Source of the DNA: Syntrophorhabdaceae bacterium
GTDB lineage: Bacteria > Desulfobacterota > Syntrophorhabdia > Syntrophorhabdales > Syntrophorhabdaceae
Length of the DNA stretch: 38,037 nucleotides
Assembly (NCBI GenBank): GCA_036504895.1
Contig: DASXUJ010000107.1
Span: forward strand, 1-38,037
Reading direction: 5' to 3'
Shown: piece after piece, positions 1-8,020 of the stretch
How positions within the stretch are numbered: position 1 is the stretch's first letter
Layout: each line of letters begins with the position of its first letter
The notes under the pieces: model-generated
What the model was told of the DNA's origin: nothing
The model's input: the letters and a program-made list of their open reading frames with translations, nothing else
The model's database searches: none
Position numbers and translations under genes: made by a program

Positions 1-935
1 TTCATATAATCCGGTATTGCCGGAATGTCGTACCCCGTCCTGCCGAATCTACGCTGGTCGGCGATTGTTATAAAATGCCTGACTAGTGACTCGAATGCAT
101 ATCGTCTCGCCTCCGTCATATCTCCTGTATTTTCATATCCCAGAGACAGGGCAAATAATTTATGACGCACAATATGGTCAATAATCATCTGACATTTTTG
201 ATCAAGGTGGGAATATATAGCCTTGTAAAAAGGGATCAGCCTCTTCTCCAGCTCCTTCCAATCCTGATTGGCGCCGAACCATACACCGCCACGATGGATT
301 ACATAGACACCCATTACTTCGTTGATGTAGATCGCATTTCCATGACGCAAAGCAAGTATATATATCGGCCAGTCTCTCATCGGTAAATTATTGATCCAAT
401 CCGGCAGATGCCTGATTAGATCAGTTCTTATTACAACCGAGCATGTGGGAAAAAGATTGTCCAGGAGGAGGTCCTCAATGGTGAGACGTTCAGCCATATC
501 TGCCGGACACCAAAAAGATTTCCCGGAAATGTTTTCATCTTGAACTATCGAAACATTATGAGCACAGAGTACACACTCCGGATGAGCATCTAACAGATCG
601 ACCTGTTTTTGAAGCTTTCGAGGGGAAACCCAATAATCGTCTCCTTCAAGAAAAGCCACGTACTCCCCCCTGCAAGTTTTGAGCACCAGATCCATATTGC
701 GATGCATGCCTAAATTATGTTCATTCAACAGAAGCACAAATTTTTCAGGATACCGTTGTTTATATTTTATTAAAATATCCCTGGTATTATCGGTGGAGCA
801 GTCTTCGCCGACCACCACCTCATAGTCGAAATTCGTATTCTGCATGAGAATGCTATCGAGGGCTTTTTCGATAAATTCTTCATGATTGTAAGTTATCATG
901 GCTACGCTGAGTCTTATAGGTGATCGACTTGACAT
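1..935 (-). CDS. GT2 family glycosyltransferase, partial (3' end beyond window)
   Basis: The reading frame is open from an ATG at 935 to the left edge with no stop, giving about 311 residues. The N-terminal half is a GT-A fold of the GT2 type: an AMITYNHE strand near residue 15, GEDCSTDNTR about residue 50, and the metal/nucleotide motif LEGDDYW near residue 100. It would transfer a sugar from a nucleotide-sugar to a growing glycan at the cytoplasmic side. A GAGG lies about 10 bases before the ATG. It is the last visible gene of the long minus-strand polysaccharide operon, 47 bases after its paralogue at 983-2086. The first 130 residues match that paralogue closely, including the same start offset. 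Donor and acceptor cannot be read from the sequence. The C-terminus is missing. Confidence 0.85.
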   Translation of the reverse strand, partial: MSSRSPIRLSVAMITYNHEEFIEKALDSILMQNTNFDYEVVVGEDCSTDNTRDILIKYKQRYPEKFVLLLNEHNLGMHRNMDLVLKTCRGEYVAFLEGDDYWVSPRKLQKQVDLLDAHPECVLCAHNVSIVQDENISGKSFWCPADMAERLTIEDLLLDNLFPTCSVVIRTDLIRHLPDWINNLPMRDWPIYILALRHGNAIYINEVMGVYVIHRGGVWFGANQDWKELEKRLIPFYKAIYSHLDQKCQMIIDHIVRHKLFALSLGYENTGDMTEARRYAFESLVRHFITIADQRRFGRTGYDIPAIPDYM

Positions 936-982
936 GCGGGGCGGACCTCGTTAACTTTTTTTGACGGCAATAAGGAATTAAG

Positions 983-2086
983 CTAATCTAAATTTCTATA
1001 TTGATTGAAATACCGATACATTTTCGGAAACTGTAAACGCAAGAAATTCTTAGGCACCATCGTGCCTTTGAAGGTCCCTATGACATCCGGCAGTGAGGCG
1101 GTGACAACGGACCGTTCACCGGAGGTGAGCCCTTGGATCGTCATTCTCAGATGTTGCAGGAGAGCCCTCAGTGCGTAGGCCCTGGCATTACCCCAATCGC
1201 CCCTGTTCCCATAGGTTTGGGAAACGAGAAAAAGCTGGTATCGCAGAATCCGATCAATACTGCCCCTGTATTCCCGCCCTATATTTTTCCTGAGGGCGCG
1301 CCACAGATCAATCCGCGCTTCCTGTTCCTTTGCCCAGTGATTTCTATACCAGTTCCATTGACCTCCGGAATGAACGAAATAGACGCTCATTTTTTCATCC
1401 ATGTAAGCAATCCTGCCTCTACGGGCGGCGAGGATAATGGCAGGCCAATCCCTCATTTGGAGCGAGTCGACCCACTCCGGAAGGTCCACACACACTTCCC
1501 TTCTAAACATCGCTGAGGCGGTGGGAATAAACATATCGAGCGGCAACAAGCGCTCCATGTCGATCCATTCCACTTTTTCCAAAGTCGGGTTTGTGTTCCT
1601 TCCTGAAAGGTTATTCCAGCTAACCGGTGGGGCAACTGAATTCTTCTTCCTCTCGGGAAGAGCAAATTTCTCCCCCTCATATTCCGGGTCGAATTCTATT
1701 TCGGCATCATGAAAGCACATGGGGCATTCGGGGTGACTATCCATAAAATCAACCTGTTTCTGCAATTTTTCCGGAGAAGTCCAGTAGTCGTCACCTTCGA
1801 GGCATGTCACATACCGGCCTTCACAGGCCTTTAGCACCCCGGCCGCGTTCTTATGCATTCCAAGATTCCTATCATTCAATAAAACCATGAATTTATCCGG
1901 GTACCGCCTTTGGTAGTCGAGTACTATATTTCTGGTCCTGTCGGTGGAGCAGTCCTCACCGATCACCGCTTTGTAGGTGAAGTTCGTCTTTTGCATGATG
2001 ACGCCCTCAAGCGCCTTTTCGATAAACCTTTCATGATTGTACGTGATCATTGCGATACTTACCTTTATATTTGGCTCAGCTGGCAT
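983..2086 (-). CDS. GT2 family glycosyltransferase
   Basis: This 367-residue protein has the GT2 signature set: VSIAMITYNHE at the N-terminus, GEDCSTDRTRN, and LEGDDYW as the DXD-like metal site. I chose the ATG at 2086 over the in-frame ATG at 2104. It gives exactly the same N-terminal length as the neighbouring paralogue, and it has its own GAGGAG four bases upstream. The 2104 start also has an AGGAGG and cannot be excluded. The C-terminal third is rich in Trp, Arg and Tyr and is probably an acceptor-side helical region. It follows the DUF2341 gene by about 30 bases and precedes a second GT2 gene, so it is part of the same operon. The role is inferred as adding a sugar to the exopolysaccharide; specificity is unknown. 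Confidence 0.88.
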   Translation of the reverse strand: MPAEPNIKVSIAMITYNHERFIEKALEGVIMQKTNFTYKAVIGEDCSTDRTRNIVLDYQRRYPDKFMVLLNDRNLGMHKNAAGVLKACEGRYVTCLEGDDYWTSPEKLQKQVDFMDSHPECPMCFHDAEIEFDPEYEGEKFALPERKKNSVAPPVSWNNLSGRNTNPTLEKVEWIDMERLLPLDMFIPTASAMFRREVCVDLPEWVDSLQMRDWPAIILAARRGRIAYMDEKMSVYFVHSGGQWNWYRNHWAKEQEARIDLWRALRKNIGREYRGSIDRILRYQLFLVSQTYGNRGDWGNARAYALRALLQHLRMTIQGLTSGERSVVTASLPDVIGTFKGTMVPKNFLRLQFPKMYRYFNQYRNLD

Positions 2087-2118
2087 GGAGCTCCTCAAAA
2101 ACATTCTGCCTCCTCTTT

Positions 2119-5037
2119 CTACTTCACTATGTATAACGTCCTGTCGATAGTCACTCCATTATATGAGGCAGTGACGACATCGGACGTGTTGAAGTAAGGA
2201 GTGTGGGTTATTATTGTGAAGGTGGCGCTGCTGGCTCCTGCGGCCACGGTCACACTATTAGGCATGGAATCGGGCCAGAACAAGCTCAAACTACTCGTCA
2301 AGGATACTACGACTCCTCCGCCGGGCGCGGGCCCGCTGAGTGTTACCGTCCCCTCCGAGCTACTTCCCCCCACTAATGCAGATGGATTCAATGAAAGAGA
2401 GACGAGCGTTACAGAGGACTCCGTTACGGTAAGGGTCACATTCACGGTCTGAGGCGTATTCGTCGCACCTGTGGCCGCGATGGTGATCGCCTTCGTGTAA
2501 GTCCCGGCGGCGAGGCCCGAGATATTGGCGGAAGCCGTGAGGGTGCCTGCCCCTGTGCCGCTTGCGGGGGTCACGGAGAGCCAGGCGGGAGCGGTCTGGT
2601 CAGCGGTGGCGGTCCAGGTGAGCGTGCCTGCGCCGCCGTTCGAGATCGCAATTGTCTTGGACGTGGGATTGGAGCCTCCCTGGGTGGCACTGAAGGAGAG
2701 GGAGGCGGGGCTCAGGGTTATGGTAGGTGAGGACGCCGTTACGGTAAGGGTCACATTCACGGTCTGAGGCGTATTCGTCGCACCTGTGGCCGCGATGGTG
2801 ATCGCCTTCGTGTAAGTCCCGGCGGCGAGGCCCGTGATATTGGCGGAAGCAGTGAGAGTTCCTGCCCCTGTGCCGCTTGCGGGGGTCACGGAGAGCCAGG
2901 CGGGAGCGGTCTGGTCAGCCGTGGCGGTCCAGGTGAATCCGTTTTGGTTCATATCGGACAATGTTATACTAAGCGTTTTGGACGCGGGGTTGGAACCTCC
3001 CTGTATCCCGGTGAAACTCAAAGCTGCAGGCACGAGAACGAGTCCGGGCTGCGACCCAAGGGAAACAACCGGCTCGGGAAAAGCGAATTTTCGCACACGT
3101 ATCCAATCTACTATAAATTGATTCGAGGTCCCCTCCGTATAAGACATGAGGAAGGCGGGCAGATTAGAACCGGGTACATTGGAAGTTACCGTCTCGGTAT
3201 TACTCAATTCAAATTGGAAACCCGCGACGTTAGGGCTTGCTCGGAAAACTCCTAACGTGTGCCAATCGGAATCCGCTGCTTGTGCCATTGCATGCCAATG
3301 AATGTCGGCCTGGCCGCTCAGCTTTGCCTGACGGTTCCAAGTGGTGGTGGCGGTAGGCAGGCTCGGATGGAAATCATCCACTATTCGGACTACGTCCCCG
3401 AAAGCGGAGTCGGCCATCCCTATTTCCACCACGTTATTGAGAATACCTTGCTGAGGATGGGCGCCAAAAGCCTCTACTATGTAATTCATACCGAAAGTCT
3501 GTTTACTTCCGATTCTTACGAAAGAAGAACTGGTTGCATTGAGTGTCAAGAGCCCTCCCGACAGGGTCGCCTGACTCGCACTTCCATTCAATATGTTCCA
3601 TTTGGAGGTGTCAAGGCTCGTACCACTGAAACCGTCGTAAAAATCGAATACGAGCGACGGATCTCCATACATGGAACCACTCACTGCAGGCTGAGTAGCA
3701 ATACCCATCTGGAAAGTGTCTCCCGTATAGGACAACACGTAAGTATCGCCGACCCGCGTGAGGGCCCCCCGGAAGCTATTGACGGCATCCCATCCGGAGG
3801 AAGCCACGGGCAGGAGCAATCCATGCTTTGAGAAGGTTTCACCATCCGTCGTTGTGGCATAGGCAGTTTGCCATGGTGAATCTTTGGTTGAGCTCGCGGC
3901 GTAGCCTATGTAATAAGTTCCCTGATACTCGTAAACCCAGGGATCTGCGATAGTTCCTGCGTCATATGATCCCGGGCTTCCGAAGGAGAGAACCGGATTA
4001 CCCACATATTTTGTATATGGGCCGAGGATATTGTCAGCGTACGCATAACCGACCTGTTCGGTGGGAGGACCACTGCAAATACCTCCGTCATACTGTCCTC
4101 CGGTCGAGTCGGCCATATACATCATCCTCCATTTCCCATCAGCCGCTCGAGACACATAAGGCTCATCGACCCTGCAATTCTCCCATGAGCCGGGGGTAGG
4201 TTGCAGCACCGCAATGGGCGCACTGTAGGGACCGGTAACTGCCGTAGCGGTGATGACTGATATATTGATTGGCGGAGGCTGAGTAAAATCAGAGAAAAAG
4301 ATATACCACATCCCCTCGTGATGCACGAGGCAAGGTGCAAGAGAGCCTATAACCGGTGAGTTGAACACATTCCCATGCCAGTGCCATGAAGCGGGATCGG
4401 CAGGAGTGTCGGACCAGACCAACCCTATACCGGCATTCCGGTAATTTGCAAATATCAACCAATAGTGTCCGGTAACGCTGTCATATACCATATTCTCTGC
4501 TAACAAACCGACCCCGGCGCCGGAATCACCGATAGGCCTTATCGGGTTTCCTGCTGCTCTTGTAAAAGGTCCCGTCGGCGGAAGTGGAATGGTTGAAGGG
4601 GTTGCACTCGGATTTCCCCAATAGAGAAACAAAGTACTATTTCCCACAGGTAAAGAGGGAACTTTTGCCCAAATGGTAGCCTGCTGAGAAGAGGAATCCC
4701 AGGCTTCGATCCAGAACGGAATCAATGTCACCCCATCTGCCGCAGTAATGCGCAAATCGCTTCCGTCAGCTTTTGCACCCGCAAAATAGAAGGTAGAATC
4801 CAGTTGTATCCTCGTTTGATACTCACTGAGGGCTGATTGACCCGCATTGGAAATTGTGACGGAACGACGATACGACCAATCCGGGTCGAACCATGATTGC
4901 GCAGAAGCACATGCAGGCCATAGAAATCCCAGGACTGCGACAATAACCCACATGGTCCTCAAGTTTTTCGAGATGTGGCGCCATCCATTTTCTTTTGGGT
5001 CTCTTCTCCGATGAAAAGGTAAAACGGCTTTATTCAT
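2119..5037 (-). CDS. secreted DUF2341 / glycosidase-like protein with tandem Ig-like modules
   Basis: The 972-residue product has a late signal peptide: a basic N-terminus, a hydrophobic stretch at about 29-43, and an ACASAQ cleavage site near 46. The start at 5037 has GGGAGAGG just upstream; a longer frame reaches 5157 but has no good ribosome site. Modules in order are: a DUF2341 domain (about 48-150, starting WFDPDWSYRR); a repetitive region resembling a GH43/GH32-type beta-propeller (about 155-460); a LamG/concanavalin-like domain (about 470-655); two 105-residue Ig-like modules resembling the BACON type (about 662-875); and a different C-terminal beta module. It has no sortase or PEP-CTERM tail. 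It probably binds or trims extracellular polysaccharide made by this operon. Catalytic residues were not identified, so it could be purely adhesive. Confidence 0.8.
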   Translation of the reverse strand: MNKAVLPFHRRRDPKENGWRHISKNLRTMWVIVAVLGFLWPACASAQSWFDPDWSYRRSVTISNAGQSALSEYQTRIQLDSTFYFAGAKADGSDLRITAADGVTLIPFWIEAWDSSSQQATIWAKVPSLPVGNSTLFLYWGNPSATPSTIPLPPTGPFTRAAGNPIRPIGDSGAGVGLLAENMVYDSVTGHYWLIFANYRNAGIGLVWSDTPADPASWHWHGNVFNSPVIGSLAPCLVHHEGMWYIFFSDFTQPPPINISVITATAVTGPYSAPIAVLQPTPGSWENCRVDEPYVSRAADGKWRMMYMADSTGGQYDGGICSGPPTEQVGYAYADNILGPYTKYVGNPVLSFGSPGSYDAGTIADPWVYEYQGTYYIGYAASSTKDSPWQTAYATTTDGETFSKHGLLLPVASSGWDAVNSFRGALTRVGDTYVLSYTGDTFQMGIATQPAVSGSMYGDPSLVFDFYDGFSGTSLDTSKWNILNGSASQATLSGGLLTLNATSSSFVRIGSKQTFGMNYIVEAFGAHPQQGILNNVVEIGMADSAFGDVVRIVDDFHPSLPTATTTWNRQAKLSGQADIHWHAMAQAADSDWHTLGVFRASPNVAGFQFELSNTETVTSNVPGSNLPAFLMSYTEGTSNQFIVDWIRVRKFAFPEPVVSLGSQPGLVLVPAALSFTGIQGGSNPASKTLSITLSDMNQNGFTWTATADQTAPAWLSVTPASGTGAGTLTASANITGLAAGTYTKAITIAATGATNTPQTVNVTLTVTASSPTITLSPASLSFSATQGGSNPTSKTIAISNGGAGTLTWTATADQTAPAWLSVTPASGTGAGTLTASANISGLAAGTYTKAITIAATGATNTPQTVNVTLTVTESSVTLVSLSLNPSALVGGSSSEGTVTLSGPAPGGGVVVSLTSSLSLFWPDSMPNSVTVAAGASSATFTIITHTPYFNTSDVVTASYNGVTIDRTLYIVK
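2421..2936 (-). repeat. tandem in-gene repeat, two ~201-bp near-identical segments at 315-bp period
   Basis: Positions 2421-2621 and 2736-2936 are almost identical, with only a few substitutions over about 200 bases. The 315-base period equals 105 codons, so the repeat keeps frame and encodes two successive Ig-like modules. The intervening 114 bases have diverged more. This points to a recent duplication or ongoing gene conversion within the gene. Confidence 0.9.
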
Positions 5038-5081
5038 TCTGCCTCTCCCTAAACACGTAATATTTATAACAGGAGGACCCG

Positions 5082-5109
5082 TTATTATCGCCGGATGTGT
5101 GCCCTGTAA
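5082..5109 (-). promoter_or_regulatory. possible internal promoter before the DUF2341 gene
   Basis: On the minus strand TTACAG (5109-5104) is followed after 16 bases by TAATAA (5087-5082), in the 135-base gap between the aminotransferase and the DUF2341 gene. This is a sigma-70-like match only. The gap is the largest within the operon apart from 10210-10329, which makes an internal promoter plausible. Confidence 0.25.
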
Positions 5110-5172
5110 ATTTTTCCCGCCCGTCGATCGATCATTGAACAGGTTTTTCGCTATCACCGCACTTCTTGTTTG

Positions 5173-6444
5173 TCATTTATTAGAAGCTGAAATGGACTGG
5201 TAGTAGAACGGTCCCGGTTCGTGACCCCGGTTTTCCATTACTCCGGAAATCTCCTGAAGTTTCTCCGTTATTTGGTCGACATTGTTTACGATAAAGCGGA
5301 TAATTTGGCAAGTGCGTTTGATATCGTCAATAGTTACGGCAGTGCCCGTAGGGAGGGCAAGCACCCTATCCGCAAGCATTTCCGTAACAGGCAACACTAG
5401 TCCCGCATGAGGAAAATAGGACCGATACGGTTCCATCCGGTGGCAGCCGGGATAGAAATAGCGACGCGCTAAAATATTTTCGGAATGTAAGATCTCCGCT
5501 ACCCATTCTCTTGACACCCCGGTTATCGACTTATCTATTTCAAGGATTATATATTGATAATTAGATTTTTCCCAGGGATCATATTTAATGAGACTCACGC
5601 CGGGCAGGCCCTTTAATTCCTCCTCATAACATTGATAATTGCACCGGTTTACATTAATGAATTCATCTATGCTCTCGAGGTTGGTGAGGCCCATCGCCGC
5701 CGAAAGCTCATTCATCTTTCCGTTTGTTCCTACATAGATTACATTGTCATAACCGGAAAAGCCGAAATTCTTCATCAAGCGGATCCTTTCGGCCAGTTTA
5801 TCGTCATTGGTGGCGATAGCGCCCCCTTCGCAGGCATTAAATATTTTTGTGGCGTGGAAACTAAATATCTCCGCGTTTCCAAAACTGCCGATCATCTTTT
5901 GTTTATAAGAACATCCGAAACTATGAGCGGCATCAAAAATGATCTTCAGTTGGTGGATGGACGCTATTTTTTCCAAAGATTCTATATCGCATGAACGTCC
6001 CCACAGATGTACCCCTATAATTCCGGTTGTTCGGGGAGTAATCATCTTTTCGACACATAATGGGTCAAGAGTATGAGTGTGGGGGTCAATATCACAGAAA
6101 ACGGGGGTGATCTCCTGCCATTGTAGCGCATGTGCCGTGGCTACAAAAGTAAAGGAAGGCACGATCACCTCACCGCGCAATTCAAGAGCCCGTATGGCCA
6201 CCTCGAGCGCAACGGTGCCGTTACACATGACAATGCAATTTTTGACGCCTAATCTATCGGAAAGATGTTGTTCGAGCTCCTGCACGTAAGGTCCGTTATT
6301 GCTCAGCCATCTTCTGTCAAGCATGTCTTCTATTCGTTTTAGGAAACGCTCCCGATTGCCGATATTCGGACGTCCGACATGGAGTGGCTCCCGAAATTCA
6401 GGAAGGCCGCCAAAGAATGCAAGATCCTCAATATTTGCTTTCGT
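5173..6444 (-). CDS. DegT/DnrJ/EryC1/StrS-type sugar aminotransferase, apparent ACG start
   Basis: This is a PLP-dependent aminotransferase that would convert a nucleotide-linked keto-sugar to an amino-sugar. The PLP Asp sits in DAAHSFG (about residue 171 of the long form) and the Schiff-base Lys in SFHATK (about 200). The first ATG is at 6324 and gives 383 residues. The open frame continues 40 residues upstream with sequence typical of the family N-terminus (EPLHVGRPNIGNRERF). No ATG, GTG or TTG starts that extension, but an ACG at 6444-6442 lies six bases after AAGAGG. I therefore call a 423-residue protein from ACG, with moderate confidence. It follows two acyltransferase genes, so the amino group is probably acylated next. 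Its codons look more AT-rich than those of the hopanoid genes. Confidence 0.85.
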   Translation of the reverse strand, partial: TKANIEDLAFFGGLPEFREPLHVGRPNIGNRERFLKRIEDMLDRRWLSNNGPYVQELEQHLSDRLGVKNCIVMCNGTVALEVAIRALELRGEVIVPSFTFVATAHALQWQEITPVFCDIDPHTHTLDPLCVEKMITPRTTGIIGVHLWGRSCDIESLEKIASIHQLKIIFDAAHSFGCSYKQKMIGSFGNAEIFSFHATKIFNACEGGAIATNDDKLAERIRLMKNFGFSGYDNVIYVGTNGKMNELSAAMGLTNLESIDEFINVNRCNYQCYEEELKGLPGVSLIKYDPWEKSNYQYIILEIDKSITGVSREWVAEILHSENILARRYFYPGCHRMEPYRSYFPHAGLVLPVTEMLADRVLALPTGTAVTIDDIKRTCQIIRFIVNNVDQITEKLQEISGVMENRGHEPGPFYYQSISASNK

Positions 6445-6493
6445 ATTCGACCTCTTCTTTATTTATTTTGGAAATGACAGAAAAGCGGCTCAA

Positions 6494-7207
6494 TTAGGAG
6501 TAAAAATGTTTTGAAGTTCTTTCAGCACTCGAATGGGAAAGGGTATTGACAATTCTAGCCGGTACGCCATAAGCCAGGGTATTTTCCGGGATATCAGACA
6601 GAACTACCGCACCCGCCCCTATTATTGAGCCGGCACCAATCCGCACCTGGTCTTTTACGGTCGCACCGATCCCTATCCATGAGCCCCGGCCTACGATCAC
6701 ATTCCCCGCCATATGAACTCCCGGTGAAATGTGACACCCATCTTCAATCATGCACTCATGATCGATACTCGCACATGTATTGATAATGACGTTTTCTCCA
6801 ATCGTGGAGCAGGGATTAACAACCGCTCCTGCCGCAACGACAGTGCCTGCGCCTATTTGAACATCATTGGCGACAATAGAGCGGGGATGTATGGCGGAGA
6901 CCAGGGTAAAGCCTTTTTGCCGGACATGTGCGGAAATCAGGAGACGAGAAGCGCAGTCCCCAAACCCGAGAGTCATATTTTTTACACCCTTCTCGAGAAG
7001 GACGTCCAATTGTTCCTCTCCACCGATTATAGGAGCTCCACAGAAATTTGTGTGATGACTGAGATGATTTTCATTGTCGATAAAACCCAGGATTTCATAT
7101 CCACCCATCAGGCGCAGAATGTCGGCCACAACCATGGCATGACCGGAAGCGCCCCAGATTACAATCTCTTCCGATTTCTTGGAAATAGCATTTTTGACAC
7201 CATCCAT
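6494..7207 (-). CDS. PglD/NeuD-like sugar O/N-acyltransferase
   Basis: The 237-residue protein has the two-part architecture of the PglD/NeuD family. An N-terminal Rossmann-like domain (IVIWGASGHAMVVADIL, residues 15-31) is followed by a left-handed beta-helix of hexapeptide repeats from about 105 to 215. The likely catalytic base is His150 in SIDHEC, matching the family position, and the acyl-CoA loop is around HISPGVHMAG. It probably acetylates the amino group installed by the aminotransferase encoded 49 bases downstream. The start at 7207 is preceded by GGGGG about ten bases upstream. It sits 16 bases after another acyltransferase gene. The exact sugar is not deducible. Confidence 0.85.
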   Translation of the reverse strand: MDGVKNAISKKSEEIVIWGASGHAMVVADILRLMGGYEILGFIDNENHLSHHTNFCGAPIIGGEEQLDVLLEKGVKNMTLGFGDCASRLLISAHVRQKGFTLVSAIHPRSIVANDVQIGAGTVVAAGAVVNPCSTIGENVIINTCASIDHECMIEDGCHISPGVHMAGNVIVGRGSWIGIGATVKDQVRIGAGSIIGAGAVVLSDIPENTLAYGVPARIVNTLSHSSAERTSKHFYS

Positions 7208-7223
7208 TCTGATCGTACCCCCT

Positions 7224-8000
7224 TCAGATCCTGGTTCTTGAGCCGCCGGCCCCGCCTTGAGAGCGACTCCCGTGCATAGATGTGATATCGGAACGTGATT
7301 GCCTTAGTCCGGGAATTTGTCGGCCATCATCTCCTTTGAATAATTCCAACCCGCCCGGATTGGGTCCACTATGGCCCTTCGGCGGCCGGTTGAGATATAT
7401 TCCTCCCGGCTGAGTGTCCCTCGTGATTGACACACCCGAGCCAATCACGCATTCCCGCCCGATCCTGATGCCTTCTTTGATGGTGGCGTTTGCCGCTATA
7501 AAAGCATACGCTCCGATTACCACGCCGCCCAGGAGTACCGCGCCGGGACCCACGAAGGAATGATCTTCCAATACCGCATGATGACCTATAACTACCGAAG
7601 ATGTCACGATCACATTGTTGCCGATAGTGACGAAAGGCTGAACTGAGCTGTTTTCGCCTATTACGCTGTTTTTCCCGATTACCAGCCCGGGCCACGTGGA
7701 AGACCTTGAACTTATGAAGTTTATCAAGTCGTACCCTTTGGCTATTGACTGAAAGTATCTTTCTTCCCTCAGCCTGTTAAGACGTTGAAAGCTGACGGAG
7801 ACGATCATCTTGAAACGGGAAGGAGGGAAAACGTTTTCTATGATATCAAATGGCACCACCGGCAACCCGAGCAATTCGCCTTTATTTATATATTCGCGAT
7901 CAACGGTGAAGCACGCTACTTCATAGGGAGAATCGTGGGTAAAATAGAAACAGGCAAGTTCGGCAAACAAACCATCTCCAAAAATGACCAGTCCTTCCAT
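7224..8000 (-). CDS. hexapeptide-repeat acyltransferase (NeuD-like)
   Basis: The 258-residue product begins with a short Rossmann-like strand (LVIFGDGLFAEL). From about residue 100 to 205 it carries a left-handed beta-helix with repeated V/I-G-x-x hexads, including SVIGENSSV and FVGPGAVLLGGVV. An HH pair at about residue 140 (VVIGHHAVLED) occupies the usual catalytic position. The last ~40 residues are low-complexity, rich in Gly, Ser and Arg, and look poorly conserved. The ATG at 8000 has GAGGAG upstream. It starts 20 bases after the Wzt gene. Two acyltransferases in a row suggest two different acylations, or one inactive copy. Confidence 0.8.
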   Translation of the reverse strand: MEGLVIFGDGLFAELACFYFTHDSPYEVACFTVDREYINKGELLGLPVVPFDIIENVFPPSRFKMIVSVSFQRLNRLREERYFQSIAKGYDLINFISSRSSTWPGLVIGKNSVIGENSSVQPFVTIGNNVIVTSSVVIGHHAVLEDHSFVGPGAVLLGGVVIGAYAFIAANATIKEGIRIGRECVIGSGVSITRDTQPGGIYLNRPPKGHSGPNPGGLELFKGDDGRQIPGLRQSRSDITSMHGSRSQGGAGGSRTRI

Positions 8001-8020
8001 TTATGCGTCTCCTCGCTTTT

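Noticed and set aside
3259-3831. 190-codon plus-strand open frame
   Set aside because: Antisense to the DUF2341/glycosidase-like gene, with no ribosome site or domain. Shadow frame.
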